Shown here: in pieces, positions 45,734-57,753 of the stretch
Numbering within the stretch: position 1 is the stretch's first letter
How the letters are laid out: every line of letters starts with the position of its first letter
Source of the DNA: Leucosporidium creatinivorum
Lineage: Eukaryota > Basidiomycota > Microbotryomycetes > Leucosporidiales > Leucosporidiaceae
Assembly: GCA_001600635.1 (NCBI GenBank)
Contig: BCKL01000026.1
Coordinates: 235,553-299,552, forward strand
Direction: 5' to 3'
DNA: 64,000 nt
The notes under the pieces: generated by a model
Told to the model about the DNA's origin: nothing
Database searches by the model: none
Seen by the model: only the letters and a program-made list of their open reading frames with translations
Translations under genes and position numbers: made by a program

Positions 45734-46509
45734 TCAAGGGCGCTGCTGTACGACGACTGTGAGCGCAAGGGGAGGTCAGTCTCCATCGCCGAACCGAGCT
45801 CGCTTCGCGGGGAGGGAGAGGGAGAGAAAGACGTACTGTTGTTCTCCTTTTGCCAGCCTGAGAAGGCAGTGTCCTATGGAGTATTGCGAGAGGTTTAGTA
45901 GGGGAGCAGGAGCGCTACAGCTCACCCAGCTCGACTCGGCGCGGGGGGGACTGACCTTCTTCTTATACTCGTTCAACAGGGTCTCAATAACGCCCTTGAG
46001 CTGCTCATCCAACCAATCAGCAATCACCTCTTTGTCAAAGGGCAAACAAAGACCCACCTGCTCCGACTGAGTCTTTAAACTGGGCAACACATCCTCCACG
46101 GTCCTCTCGACCAAGACTCCCCCGACGAGACGGAAGCACTTGCGAGTCGGTTCGGTCGTGTGGGCTTCGGAGAGGGTTTCGATGACGAGGCTGTTGCGGT
46201 CAACATTAGTTAGCAAGAGTGGTGAGCAGAGCAGGAGAAGGAGCCCTACGCGTGCTCCTCTGCTTCGCGCTCGAGTTCGCCGATTTTCTAGCAGGGTAGG
46301 AGGGTTAGCTGGGATATAGAGGAGGCGATAAGGAGGAGCGCACGGTAGCGATAGCTTGTAGTTCTGCTGTCCGCTGGCGAAAGATGTTGTTGGCCTCTGT
46401 TGGACGGGGAGGTGAGCCGTGTAAAGCGGTAAGAGAGAGAGAGAGAGAGTAAGAGCGTACCTTGTTCTGTAAGCTGTTTTGTAGGAGTAGTTTTCGAAGT
46501 GGAAGCCAT
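45734..46509 (-). CDS. GIM4: Prefoldin subunit 2
   Basis: Six exons give a short helical protein with the prefoldin beta fold: MASTSKTTPTKQLTEQEANN, IFRQRTAELQAIATKIGELE, EEHALVIETLSEAH, RKCFRLVGGVLVERTVEDVL, DEQLKGVIETLLNEYKKK and the tail DTAFSGWQKENNIVVQQRP. The RKCFR.VGGVLVERTV block is diagnostic for subunit 2. Prefoldin is the six-subunit chaperone that hands actin and tubulin to the CCT chaperonin. Between SEQ and VIADWLDEQ there is an in-frame stretch VGLCLPFDKE, absent from the family, bounded by GT and AG (46028-46057, 30 bases); it could be a very small intron or a real insertion. Confidence 0.92.
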
Positions 46510-46714
46510 GATGGAGGTACAGAAAGAGCAGAAAGCGGTCGAAAGGCAACCCTCTCAGCTCGCGCTTCTCGAGGTTGGCCTTCAGCTTCCTCCGCATCTC
46601 GAGCTCGTCGTCGTCGTCTCGCCACTTGTTCTCTCGTCTCTCGTCGTCGTTCCTACCGTGCTACAGCTTCCAGTAGCTCTCTCGTCCCCTCTCTCTCTCT
46701 CCCAACAGCTCAAC

Positions 46715-48128
<1,414 letters not shown>

Positions 48129-48522
48129 AGCGTTTTGGCGCTTGACCTATGTGGAAGAAGGATGGCGGAGAGGAGGGAGAGGAGAGGAGAGGTGGGAGCG
48201 GAGGAGAGGCGTGTAGAGAATGGGAGCGACGACTAAGGAGGATAGCGAGCGAGCGATTCAATGTACCTTCGTCAACCAGTTCGTTCGTCGGTCATGAGCA
48301 TTTAGGAGGAGAGGTTCGGCGAACGAGACGAGACGAGACGAGACGAGCGCGGGCCGAGAACCAGCGAGAATGTTACGCTGCAGAGCGAATAAACGACTGT
48401 GACTACTAGTTCTTACAGCGCTGCCGAAGCTGGAGTATGTGCACTTCGCCGCTCACCCCTTCAACCTGGCCGCGCGCGTCGCCCTCACGCCTCTCTTCCT
48501 TCCGCCTCATCTCGCTCATCTC
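48129..48522. other. Spacer, 394 bases
   Basis: Lies between two genes on the same strand. It holds a short tandem run of GACGA (about 48318-48343). No gene seen. Confidence 0.5.
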
Positions 48523-50053
48523 ATGTCGCTCTTCGGCTCCACCTCGTACGTCTCTCCATTCTCCCTCCTTCCACTCATCACTGACCTCCCTCCCTCCCAC
48601 AGTTTCAGCGGCTTCGGTACGCCCGCCAGCGCCCCTCAACCTCCAGCTTCAACATCCCTTTTCGGCGCCCCTGCCCCCGCCCCAGCATCCGCCGCTCCCT
48701 CTCTCTTCGGCGCACCCGCATCAGCCGCTCCCTCGCTCTTCGGCCAACCCTCACCCGCCCCAGCAGCAGGAGGCGGAGGCGGCCTGTTTGGCTCTGTCTC
48801 TGCGCCAAAGCCTACGTTCGGCGGATTTGGAGCGCCCGCGGCTTCTTCGGCTGCACCACCAGCGGGAGGATTATTCGGAAGCCCTGCACCGGCGCCAGGA
48901 GCTAGTGGTGGAATGTTTGGACAGCTCGCTGGAGGGGGAGGAGGAGGAGGAGGCATGTTTGGAGCGAGTGCTGGCCAGGCTGGAAAGTCGCTGTTCGGGT
49001 GAGTCTGATCTCTCTGTACTTTGGTGGATGAAGCTGATGATGAAGAGGAATGTCGCAGAGCTCCCGCACCTGCTCCTCAAGCTCAGCCGCCAGCGCCGGC
49101 ACCAGGAGCAGGAGGAGGGGACCAGTTCACCAAGTCGACAAAGTTTAATGACCTGCCCGACGCTGCGAGGGCTGCTATCGAGGGTATCGAGTGCGTTCTA
49201 TGCTCCTTCTTACCGTCGATGAAGCAGAGCTGACCCCCGCCGAACCCGCCCCCGCCGAGCAGAGCTTCAATCCGCTCCCAAATCGCCCTTTCCGAGGATC
49301 TTAAATCCCGAGACCTAGGCAAAGAGACGACCCTAACCTCCACTCTCTACTCCACCTACGCCTCCGTCCGTTCCGTTCCTGCCTTCACCTCCCCTTTCTT
49401 GCGCTGACCCGACCTTTCGCGCCGAGCAGGAAGCGACAGCCGTCTCCAACATGCTTTCCCAGGACTCTCGACTCGCTCAAGAGCTGCGAGAACAACTGGA
49501 GAGGGATCAAATGGACTTGAAGAAGAGTAGCTTGATTGTGGAGGGGTTTAAGAATCCTCAGCAGAAGGGAGCGCAGGCGAAGAGTGTCGCTGGGTTCCCT
49601 TTCGAGTGAGTTTTTGGTCAAGCTGCTGGTCGCTGAGGAGGGATGCTGATTCATACGTGGGTGTGCAGGTACTTCTCCCGCAAGGCCGAAGAATTCCGCC
49701 ATCGCTTGAACATGTACAAGTCGACTATGGACGTAGGTCGTCTTCGTCTGCCTCCCTGTCCCTCCTTCCCACTAACTCCCTCCCCTCCACAGCAAATCCA
49801 ATCCCTCCTCTCGCACCACTCCTCCTCTCCCTCTCCCGCCTCCATCCCGCCCACCCTACGAGCGCAACACACCTCCTTCATGGCCCTCGCTTCCGAAGTC
49901 GCTTCTCTCGATCTTCAGCTGAAAGGCTTGAAGGATGATTATCGCGAGATTTGGAGGGAAAAGACGGGCATGAGGGGGGTGGATCCGTTTAGGAGGGGGA
50001 AGGAGGGGCGGGAGGGAGTGGAGAGGGGCGTGAGGGGCTTGGAGATTAGGTAG
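48523..50053 (+). CDS. NUP49: FG-repeat nucleoporin, NUP49/NUP58 type
   Basis: Exon 1 (48523-48545) encodes MSLFGSTS and joins exon 2 at 48603. An FG domain follows with FSGFGTP and many SLFG, GLFG and GMFG units in Ala/Pro/Gly spacers. Later exons encode a coiled-coil region: FNDLPDAARAAIEGIE, ALSEDLKSRDLGKE, LSQDSRLAQELREQLERDQM, YFSRKAEEFRHRLNMYKSTM and FMALASEVASLDLQLKGLKD, ending RGLEIR. This order (FG domain, then coiled coils with YFxxKAxExxxRLxxY) marks the Nup49/Nup58 subunit of the central channel complex with Nsp1 and Nup57. At about 410 residues its size fits. The donor and acceptor sites throughout carry CTGACC branch sites. Confidence 0.88.
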
Positions 50054-50423
50054 AGAGAGAGAGAGAGAGAGAGAGAGCAGATGAGAGCGGAGGAGGGGTG
50101 CTGACGGAGACGGAGGAAGGTGGAAGAGAGATTTTATATCGCTCTCGCGAGGACCAATAAGAGACGGAGAGCAGCCGCGAGCGAGTCGCTCACCTCCGCT
50201 CTCGCACCGAGCGGACGGCGGACATGGTGAGCTTTCCACTAGACTTGGCGGCGACCGCCAGCAAGCCCGACGGCGATAGAAATGCGCAAATCTTCGACTG
50301 CTCGCTTTTACGGCTCTCGCGCTCTTGGAACGAGCTGAGAGCCTTCGCCGAACCACTCTCGAGTCGGATTCGAAACAGACATTCTTTGCACAACCCTCGC
50401 CCTCCTCGCTGTTCGGGATACAT
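50054..50423. repeat. Spacer between convergent genes with (GA)n run
   Basis: A dinucleotide run of GA begins at the NUP49 stop codon and covers about 50053-50077. The rest of the spacer, up to the stop of the transhydrogenase gene on the other strand, holds no recognisable gene. Confidence 0.7.
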
Positions 50424-52747
50424 CTAGAAGGACACTGCAAGCGAGGAACGAATATCAGCTCCTTCTTCTCGACGCAGAAGCGAAAGAGAAAGAGACTCAC
50501 TAGCATGCTCAATGATTCTCGACAGCTCCTCGCGTCCGTCGTTGCCCTTGAAGCCGGCTGTCCTCTCTCCACCGCATCAGCTTCCTCTTCTCGGAGACTC
50601 GAAAGGCAGAAGAAGCTCGAACTCACGCGCCAAATCCAACACCCTCCTCTGAGGCAACGTCCCCTTGACCAAATCGCCCACATCACTCCCCTTGTACCCA
50701 ATCGCCTCCAAACCACGGGGAACATCCAATCCCACCAAGAACCTCGCGATCCTATCATGCAACAGCGGTCCAACGTCAGCATCCGAAACGCGCTGGGTGT
50801 CGATCCCGTCCGGCTGGAATTCGTTGAAAATGGCAGCGGCGGCGCGGTGACGGTCTGGAGCGGAGGGGGCAGTGAAGGAGAAGACGGCGGGGCCGGTGAG
50901 GGCTACCGAGATGCCGTGCTATTGAGAAGGCGAAGCGTTAGCGAGGTGCAAGGGAGAGGGGCAAAAGGAGAGGAGAGGACGAACGGGAACGATAGGGTGG
51001 TCCACCTCGTAGCCCTTGTGCTGGTAGCGGCCCTTGGAGTAGTTGAGGCCGGAGATGGGGTAGCTGATGCCGTGGCAGAGGTGGACTCTGTTAGCGAGGG
51101 GAGAGAGGTCAGCGCTGCACCGAGCCGAGGGGGGGGGGGGGGGGGGGGGGAAGAAGGAGATGCTAACCCAGCGTTACCGAATCCTGTAGCAATGGAGAGA
51201 GAGGTCAGCGATAGTACTCGATGAAATTGAGGGCGAGAACGCACCGATACCAGCGAAAGTCGAGGCGAGACTAGGAGGTCGCGGGCGGCTGAACGTCAGC
51301 GAGCGAACGATCCTCGAGCTCGACAGCCTCAACTCACAGCATCGACGACTTGGCCTCCGAGTCACCACCATCAGCGGCGACGCGAGGGAGGTACTTGACC
51401 GTCTGCCTCAGCGCCCACTCGGAGAAGACGTCCGACACTGTTTCGATTCGACGCGTCAGCTCCATTCAGTTCGGCGCTCCTTCCCCCTCCTCTTCAACCG
51501 AAACCAAGACTCACCAGGGTTCCGTCCCTGATAAGCGGGCCTCAACAACGGGTTCTCCGGCCTCGGGATCCTCTCATTATAAGGAATCGCCGTCCAGCTC
51601 TCCAACGCATGGAACAAGACGTCCAATCCCGACGAGATGTGCACCTCCCTCGAGCAGGAATCGGTGTTAAGGGGGTCGACGATACCAAGGAGGGGACGCA
51701 TGGCGCGGTTAGCGATTCCCGTCTTGGCAGAGAGGGGGGAGTAGTCGAAGATGGCTGTTCCGGTGGTCTGCTCCGCCGAGAAGGAGGTCAGCGAGGAGGG
51801 AGGAAGGCAGAGAGGGGAAGAGCCGCACCTCGGAGCCAGTACCGGCGGTGGTAGGAACTGCAATCAGGGGACGGAGGGTCTTCTCGATGGGAAGGCCTTT
51901 GCCGACGGGAGCGTTGACAAAGTCGAGCAGCTCGGCATCGGGGTAGCAGGTGAAGAGGTTGGCGACTTTCTGTAGACGAGTGGGCTTAGGGTTAGTTTGA
52001 GAGTTGGTGTGGCTTGAGGAGGTGTACGAGACGAACGCAGGTGTCTAGTAGATGCAGAACGGGTCAGCCGATGAGCGAGGGTCGACAGCGCCGATGCTTT
52101 GAGACTCACCAATCACTGATCCACCACCAACAGCAAGGAAGTGCGAGAAATCATGCTTTTTAGCAAAATCAATAGCATCTTGCCACCTGTATCACATTGC
52201 AACGCGCGCGGAGAATAAACGTCAGTAGCGGCACCTTCGAAAGCCGAGTCGACGCACGATTCCTGGTTCGGCTCGACGCGAGTACGGTCAAAGATCTCGT
52301 AGGAGATGTTGTTGGCGTCGAGGGATTCGATGGCCATCTTCATAGGCAGCAACTGAGCCACGGTCCTATCGGTAAAGACTCCGACCTTGCGAGCCTTTTG
52401 GTTGGCGAAATCCATCCCCACTTCACGAGTGACGCCTTCGCCGAAGCTGTGTACCAGAGAGTCAGCTCTGTAGTAGCACCTTCTGGACATCCTACGACTC
52501 GCCGAAGGTTGGAAGCAGCGACCTCGAAAGCGTATTCGGTGGGAACATCGACGGGAGTCGCGTAGGATCTCTTGCCGAGAGGTTGACGGGACTTGCCGCC
52601 TGTACGAAGGGCATTGGCGGCGGCCATGATGTCTGATCCAGAGTGACCGACGGTGGAGCAGACGGGGCAGCCGCAATGGGTCTTGTGGGTGCGCTGCATG
52701 AGGGCTTGCACCACTTGGCGTGAGACGAGGGGAGGGCGGGGAGGCAT
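50424..52747 (-). CDS. Mitochondrial hydroxyacid-oxoacid transhydrogenase (iron-type alcohol dehydrogenase, ADHFE1)
   Basis: Exons from ATG at 52747 encode a matrix-targeting start ([20 protein letters not shown]) with [17 protein letters not shown], then [151 protein letters not shown] and [17 protein letters not shown], ending EHAMSF. The [12 protein letters not shown] and HALES/HLCHG blocks hold the NAD and metal sites. The human enzyme oxidises gamma-hydroxybutyrate while reducing 2-oxoglutarate. A 5' UTR intron is likely (GTGAGT at about 52805, acceptor CAG just before the ATG). An intron contains a 22-base G run on the plus strand. Confidence 0.94.
51129..51150. repeat. Run of 22 G
   Basis: A homopolymer inside an intron of the transhydrogenase gene (C on the sense strand). 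Its exact length is unreliable in any sequencing technology. Confidence 0.9.
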
Positions 52748-52986
52748 CTTCTGTGGGAAAAGATGGTCAGCTACAGGTAGTGTAGAGTGGTAAAACACAC
52801 TCACTGCTGTTACTGTAGTAGTGAGAGAAGAGGAGAAGAGCGACGAGTGAAGCGGAGGAAGCGAAGAGGCGTCGCCCCACTCCACGCGGGCCACTCGTCC
52901 ATCTGAGCCGAAGGGCATACACTCAGCCCGACGACTTGGCCAAATTTCTGAGGCCCTTCATCTCTTTCCCTATCAATCAGTCAGCG

Positions 52987-55578
52987 ATGCTCCTCGCTCG
53001 ACAAGTAGCCCTTCGCTGCTCTACATTACGACCAACGCTCTCTGCACCCTTCTCTGCCACCGCTTCATCTCTCGCTCGTCCAGCAGCAGCTCGTTCGGCT
53101 CCTCCTCCTCGCCAGCAACAACAGCAGCAGCGCCCTCAGCAGCACCGCCAGAATGGCAAAGACTTTACCGACTCGTACCATCTAGCAGACCGGATCAAAC
53201 TCTTGGCCCAGCGCGACCAACTCGACGCCGCCTGGGACTTGGTCAAGTCTTCTCCCCCTCACGCCGCAAACATTGTCGTGTGGAACGTCCTCCTCAACTC
53301 GCTCCTCCGCTCGGGCAAGTACAAGCAGACCTTCAACGTCTGGATGGACATGAAACGCCGAGGTTTGAAGCCCACCGCGAGGAGCTTTGGCACCTTCTTC
53401 AGCGGCTTCGCCAAAATCAAAGGAGAGGCCGAAGGAGTGTCGCTCGTGAGGGCCAAAACGGTCTACGCGCAATGGCTACGACATGCGGAGCAGGTGATGG
53501 AGAAGGCCGAGATGAAGGAGCAAGGGGAGGTTCGGCGGTCCATCATGGAGGAGGAGCACGAGCAGGAGGTCGACTCGGTGGACGACATCACCGTCATCCC
53601 AACAAATCACTACCTCTCCTTCCTCTCCCATACCTCCAACATCCCCCTCCTCCTCGAAACCTTCGACGCCATGCCTTCCTCCGGCCCTCTCGCTCCCACT
53701 TCCCTCACCTACTCGATCGTCCTCGGCGGACTTCGTTCCACCTCTTCCACCGAGCCCGAGCACTTCGCAGCAGCCATCAAACTCTGGGAACGAATCCTCG
53801 CCGAAGCCACCGCTGGCGACCTCGAGATCGATACCAAAACCATCTCCATCCTCATCTCCATCTGCCGCGAGGCGAAACGACCCGACGACCAGCGACTCGG
53901 TCTGCAAGCAGCCCAGGACTTCTACGGCCTCGTCGATCCAGCAGAGGCGGACAAGCTCGTCAACCCGAAGGCGCTCCCTCCTCCTCGGGTAGCGATGGAT
54001 TCGGCGGCGCTGAGCAATGTCTTTGCCCTCGCGCTCGCGATGCAGCAGTTCAACCTCGTCGTTAGCTGGTTTGATCAGGTTAGGGATTATCCCAAGAGGT
54101 TTGGAGCGGGGATTATCGACCATCATCAGTGCGATTTGGTGCTCGTCGCTTTGGCGGCGAAGCACGATGCCTCGGGCGCCGAGGGTGACTTCTTTCTCCC
54201 TCCGCTCTGCTTCTCTCCTCGCTCGCTGACTCGCCCGTATTGCGCAATAGATCTCATCGACTGGCAGCGCCGCTCCTCCCCCTCCTCCCCCCTCCAACCC
54301 ACCCTCTCCTCCTACTCCAACGCCATCCAAGTCTGCTGGCGCTCGGCCGACCTAGTCAGGGCCTACCGTCTCCTCTCCCTAATGACCGCTCGTCCCATTG
54401 GTCCCGAGACGGTCGCTTCCACCTCCTCCAACCCCGCAGCAGCAGCAGCAGAGGCCGACCTCCCACCCCTGCCCTTCCCCTTCCCCGCCGCCGAGCCTCA
54501 AAAGCTCACCTGCAAGACCTTCACACCCGACGACCGGATCCTCTCCACCCTCCTTCAAACCGCTCTCGCCACGCGCGACCGAGGGAACATCTACCGCGCT
54601 CTCGCCATCGTCGAGGGCGACTTCGGTCGGACAGCTTCCTACTACTCGGCCGCCGAGAAGGTCGATGCGGACGAGGTGGACGACGACCACGCCGCGTACA
54701 AGCTCCGCGCCCAACGCCGAGCAGAGAAGAACGACCCATTCCACGCGTACTGGAAGTTCAAGCTCGCCGAAGTGCTCGAGCGGTGCTTGGAGCGAGTGCT
54801 GCAGGGAGGGGAGGGGCATCTCACCTCTTCTCGGCGGGGCGAGTTGGTCGAGTGGAGGAAGGTGGTAGTCAGCTGGTTGGAGGAGCAGGATGAGAAGAGT
54901 TTGAGGGGGAAGGGAGGGGAGGGGGTCAAGGAGGAGGAGAATATGAGGAGTAGGAGGGAGATCGTCAGGGAGAGGGAGGAGGTTAGGGGGAGGAGACATG
55001 ATGTTAGGAGGAGGGAGAATGAGTCGGCGCGGGAGAAGGAGGAGAAAGAGCAGGATCCGTGGAGGAGTGATGAGCCGGTCAAGACGGCGCCGAGGTGGAG
55101 GAGTAAGAAGGTGGTGATGGAGGTCAGGTCGCCCTACGACGATAGGCCACCAGCGCCGAGACGCTCGTTTCAGCAGCAGGATCGACCGCCGAGAAGGGAG
55201 TACGATGGCGCAGACCGCCCTCCTCCTCGCCGTTTCGACTCCGACCGACCTCCTCCTCGCCGACCTTCCTACGACTCCGACCAATCCCCTCGCCAATCTT
55301 CTTACGACACCGACCGACCGCCGCCTCGCCAATCCTCGTACGCATCCGACGACCGCCCACCTCGTCGACCTTCTTACGACTCTGAGCGCCCTCCCCGCCG
55401 AGCCTCTCTCGACCGCTCCTCCTCCTCCTCCTCCGACCGCCCTTCCTTCGACCGCGAGCGCCTTCCTCGGCGCTCATACAACGACGACGATCGCTCCACC
55501 CCTCGCCGGCGGGAGAGGGATTCGTACAGAAGCGGAGGAGGAGGTGTAGGAGTGAGGAAGCAGGCAAGCTGGGACTGA
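52987..55578 (+). CDS. Mitochondrial pentatricopeptide repeat (PPR) protein with arginine-rich repeat tail
   Basis: Two exons (52987-54184 and 54251-55578) join in frame to 841 residues. The N-terminus is a mitochondrial presequence (MLLARQVALRCSTLRPTLSA), followed by a glutamine run. PPR helix pairs are visible: VVWNVLLNSLLRSGKYKQTF then NVWMDMKRRGLKPTARSFGT, FLSHTSNIPLLLETFDAMPS, TYSIVLGGLR and YSNAIQVCWRSADLVRAYRL. The fungal family acts on mitochondrial RNAs (maturation, translation). Unusual is the tail: a charged coiled region followed by about ten imperfect copies of DRPPPRR.SYDS and related units, ending RKQASWD. Such basic tails often bind RNA; that is an inference. The last part of this tail and the 3' flank recur at 57085-57345. 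Confidence 0.82.
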   Translation: MLLARQVALRCSTLRPTLSAPFSATASSLARPAAARSAPPPRQQQQQQRPQQHRQNGKDFTDSYHLADRIKLLAQRDQLDAAWDLVKSSPPHAANIVVWNVLLNSLLRSGKYKQTFNVWMDMKRRGLKPTARSFGTFFSGFAKIKGEAEGVSLVRAKTVYAQWLRHAEQVMEKAEMKEQGEVRRSIMEEEHEQEVDSVDDITVIPTNHYLSFLSHTSNIPLLLETFDAMPSSGPLAPTSLTYSIVLGGLRSTSSTEPEHFAAAIKLWERILAEATAGDLEIDTKTISILISICREAKRPDDQRLGLQAAQDFYGLVDPAEADKLVNPKALPPPRVAMDSAALSNVFALALAMQQFNLVVSWFDQVRDYPKRFGAGIIDHHQCDLVLVALAAKHDASGAEGDFFLPPLCFSPRSLTRPYCAIDLIDWQRRSSPSSPLQPTLSSYSNAIQVCWRSADLVRAYRLLSLMTARPIGPETVASTSSNPAAAAAEADLPPLPFPFPAAEPQKLTCKTFTPDDRILSTLLQTALATRDRGNIYRALAIVEGDFGRTASYYSAAEKVDADEVDDDHAAYKLRAQRRAEKNDPFHAYWKFKLAEVLERCLERVLQGGEGHLTSSRRGELVEWRKVVVSWLEEQDEKSLRGKGGEGVKEEENMRSRREIVREREEVRGRRHDVRRRENESAREKEEKEQDPWRSDEPVKTAPRWRSKKVVMEVRSPYDDRPPAPRRSFQQQDRPPRREYDGADRPPPRRFDSDRPPPRRPSYDSDQSPRQSSYDTDRPPPRQSSYASDDRPPRRPSYDSERPPRRASLDRSSSSSSDRPSFDRERLPRRSYNDDDRSTPRRRERDSYRSGGGGVGVRKQASWD

Positions 55579-56399
55579 GCCGAGGGCAGCGCCGAGATTA
55601 TCCCCACCAATTGTTGTGCCTATACCTCTGTAGCTCGTTGCACACCCCACTCATCTACTCGTTACGCATTTGTACTCTCTTCCGCGCTCACTTTCCATTC
55701 GCTCACTACCGCAAACTCGCCCCTCGCTCACTGAAGCCCTCGCCGAGGCGAAAGGTACTGGTGCATCGAGGGAATAAAGACTTCGTTGAGGCCAGCTACA
55801 AGCTACATGAAGCTACGGCCCGTCCCACTGTAGCTGAAGGGCTGTGATCCAGTGAGCGACAGCGGGCAAGCGAGCTCGACCGAGCGTCGAGAAGAAGGGA
55901 GGCAACCCTGGAGTTCGTCAGAGCCGATGCCTACACCTCAAGTCGTTACTACACAGCTCATTGATACGGCTTGTTATTGCTGGTGCTGGAAACCCTGTGC
56001 TAAATCCCAGCCAACCCCCAGCTCGAGCTGGCACTCGCCGAGCCTCCTCCGAGCACCCTCCGTTTCGACGCCGTTCTGACGAAAACCCAGGCCCTGAGGA
56101 GTCTGGCATGAACAATAGTATGCGAGAAAGATGTTCGAATAAGCCGATCCGAGTACTCTGCTGCACCGGAGTCGATCCAGGCTTGCGAAGCAAGAAAGGG
56201 GTCTTGCGAGATCGGGTTCGGCTCCAGTCCAGCGGAAAGGAGGTTACTACTGTGTAACACTGCTCTGGAAGCTGTAGAGCACCCGCCGAATGCGAGTGAC
56301 CACTCGTGACCAGCGTTCCAGGTGCGCGAACCACCAGTTAAGCCTCTCTCCCTCCTCCCTCTTCGTCGCTTCTTCACTCCGCCTTCGTCGACACTCAGG
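55579..56399. other. Intergenic region, 821 bases
   Basis: The first 50 or so bases (to about 55634) are the 3' flank that is duplicated downstream. The rest shows no spliced gene that I can support on either strand; several open frames overlap without splice or family signals. Confidence 0.45.
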
Positions 56400-57052
56400 A
56401 TGAGTGGAAGTAACTCGCTCGCACACAACGGTGCTTCTCCCGACAGCCCTTCCTCCTACCCCGAGCTCTCGCCGCCCGCCGTCGACGCCAACACTTCGCT
56501 CTCGCCCATCGCCGCTGCATCCGGAGACAGCACCCCCGTCAACGCCGATAGCGACCAAGCTGGATCCTCCCCTCCTGCCAGCGAAAAGACTGTCGCTCAG
56601 CAGAGCCAGCGCCGCCCTATCCGCCCCTATAGCTCTCCCAACCTCACGCTCGAGCAGAAGCACAACGAGACGAGAGAAATAGGCGTCACGGAGTGGTCAG
56701 CAGATGTAGCGAAATACATGCTCTTGCCCGACAATGCTCAGCTGTACGTTTTTCTCTCTCTCGACTCGACCGAAGAGGCGGCTGACCCTCGCCCTGCTCG
56801 CACAGCATCCTCAATCTCGAGAGCAAGGCTCGTGCTCTCGGCACCGACGGCACCCTACTTCTACGCGAGGCAGTCCTCGCTTACTCGGACGAATTCATGA
56901 GGGCACCTCTCATGAGGATGAAGGACACCAAGGCCGAGCGAGTGAGCTGGATCGTCGAGTGGTTGGAGAGGCCTGTAGCTGGTGCAGGAGGGTCGAGCGG
57001 GCAGTCGAGGGGGATTGAGCAGGTTTTGAACGCTGGTGTAGATGCTAGCTGA
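56400..57052 (+). CDS. Small uncharacterised protein
   Basis: Two exons (56400-56743 and about 56805-57052) join in frame. The first 80 residues are Ser/Pro-rich and disordered (MSGSNSLAHNGASPDSPSSY). The second part looks folded and helical: HNETREIGVTEWSADVAKYM, NAQLILNLESKARALGTDGT, LLLREAVLAYSDEFMRAPLM and ERVSWIVEWLERP, ending NAGVDAS. I do not recognise the family. The duplicated tail of the PPR gene starts 33 bases after its stop. Confidence 0.6.
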
Positions 57053-57084
57053 CGGTTGACGCCCAACCGCCTTGCCCGCCGAGC

Positions 57085-57345
57085 CGCTTCGACCACTCTT
57101 CAAGTTCCTCCTCCTCCGACCGCCGTTCCTTCGACCGAGAACGCCCTCCTCGGCGATCATACAACGACGATGATCGCTCCCCACCTCTTCGGAGAGAGCC
57201 TCAGTCGTACAGCTACAGCAGCGGAGGAGGAGGTGCAGGAGCGAACAGGCAGGCGAGCTGGGATTAAGTCGACCGAGGGCAGCGCCGAGATTATCCCCCC
57301 AATTGTTGTGCCTATACCTCTGTAGCTCGTTAGACACCCCACTCA
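57085..57345 (+). repeat. Diverged copy of the 3' end of the PPR gene
   Basis: This segment matches about 55400-55634: the last coding stretch (the part encoding DRPSFDRERLPRRSYNDDDR and the final ASWD-like end), the stop region and about 55 bases of 3' flank (GGGCAGCGCCGAGATTATCC through the string ending CTCTGTAGCTCGTT). Substitutions and small indels are scattered along it. It has no upstream exons, so it is a partial duplication and not a gene. Confidence 0.88.
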
Positions 57346-57753
57346 TTCGGTTCATTAATATCGGGCAACCTGCATTTCGCAGCTGGCCCCTCGCGTCAGC
57401 GAAAGAGATCTGAACGAACGCCGAGCGCCGATGATTGGACACGTCGAGGAACCTCGCCGCTCTTGCCTGGAACAGAGCATGAAGTGTTGGGTTCTATGCT
57501 TCAAATTCGAGTCTCAGGTCCTCAGCATGTGTGTCGAGTCTTGTCTGAGTGAGGAGCGACCGACTCGGCGAAAGCACGATGCGCCCAAGTTGCAGAACTG
57601 ACAGCTGCGTATGCGACGTTGACTGCAGCAGAATGTACATCATGTGTCTATGTGAGCTCACGGCAAAGCTGCTCTGACCCTGGTCTTCCAAGCTTCCTTT
57701 TCCCTCTGCCAACACCGAGATCTCACCCTGCGGCGCCTCCGAGTTGGGTCTTG
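57346..57753. other. Spacer, 408 bases
   Basis: Lies between the partial PPR copy and the 3' end of the F-box gene on the minus strand. No feature recognised. Confidence 0.45.

Noticed and set aside
46436-46452. Short GA run and GACGA runs (also 48318-48343 and 62140-62160) as functional repeats or CRISPR
   Set aside because: They are ordinary microsatellites without spacers or associated genes, and the genome is eukaryotic.
53476-55332. Minus-strand frames of 284 and 317 codons
   Set aside because: Antisense to the PPR gene, whose biased composition keeps the opposite strand free of stops.
56131-56240. tRNA-like strings (GGTTCGGCTCC and similar) in a spacer
   Set aside because: No matching acceptor stem or A-box arrangement could be folded around them.
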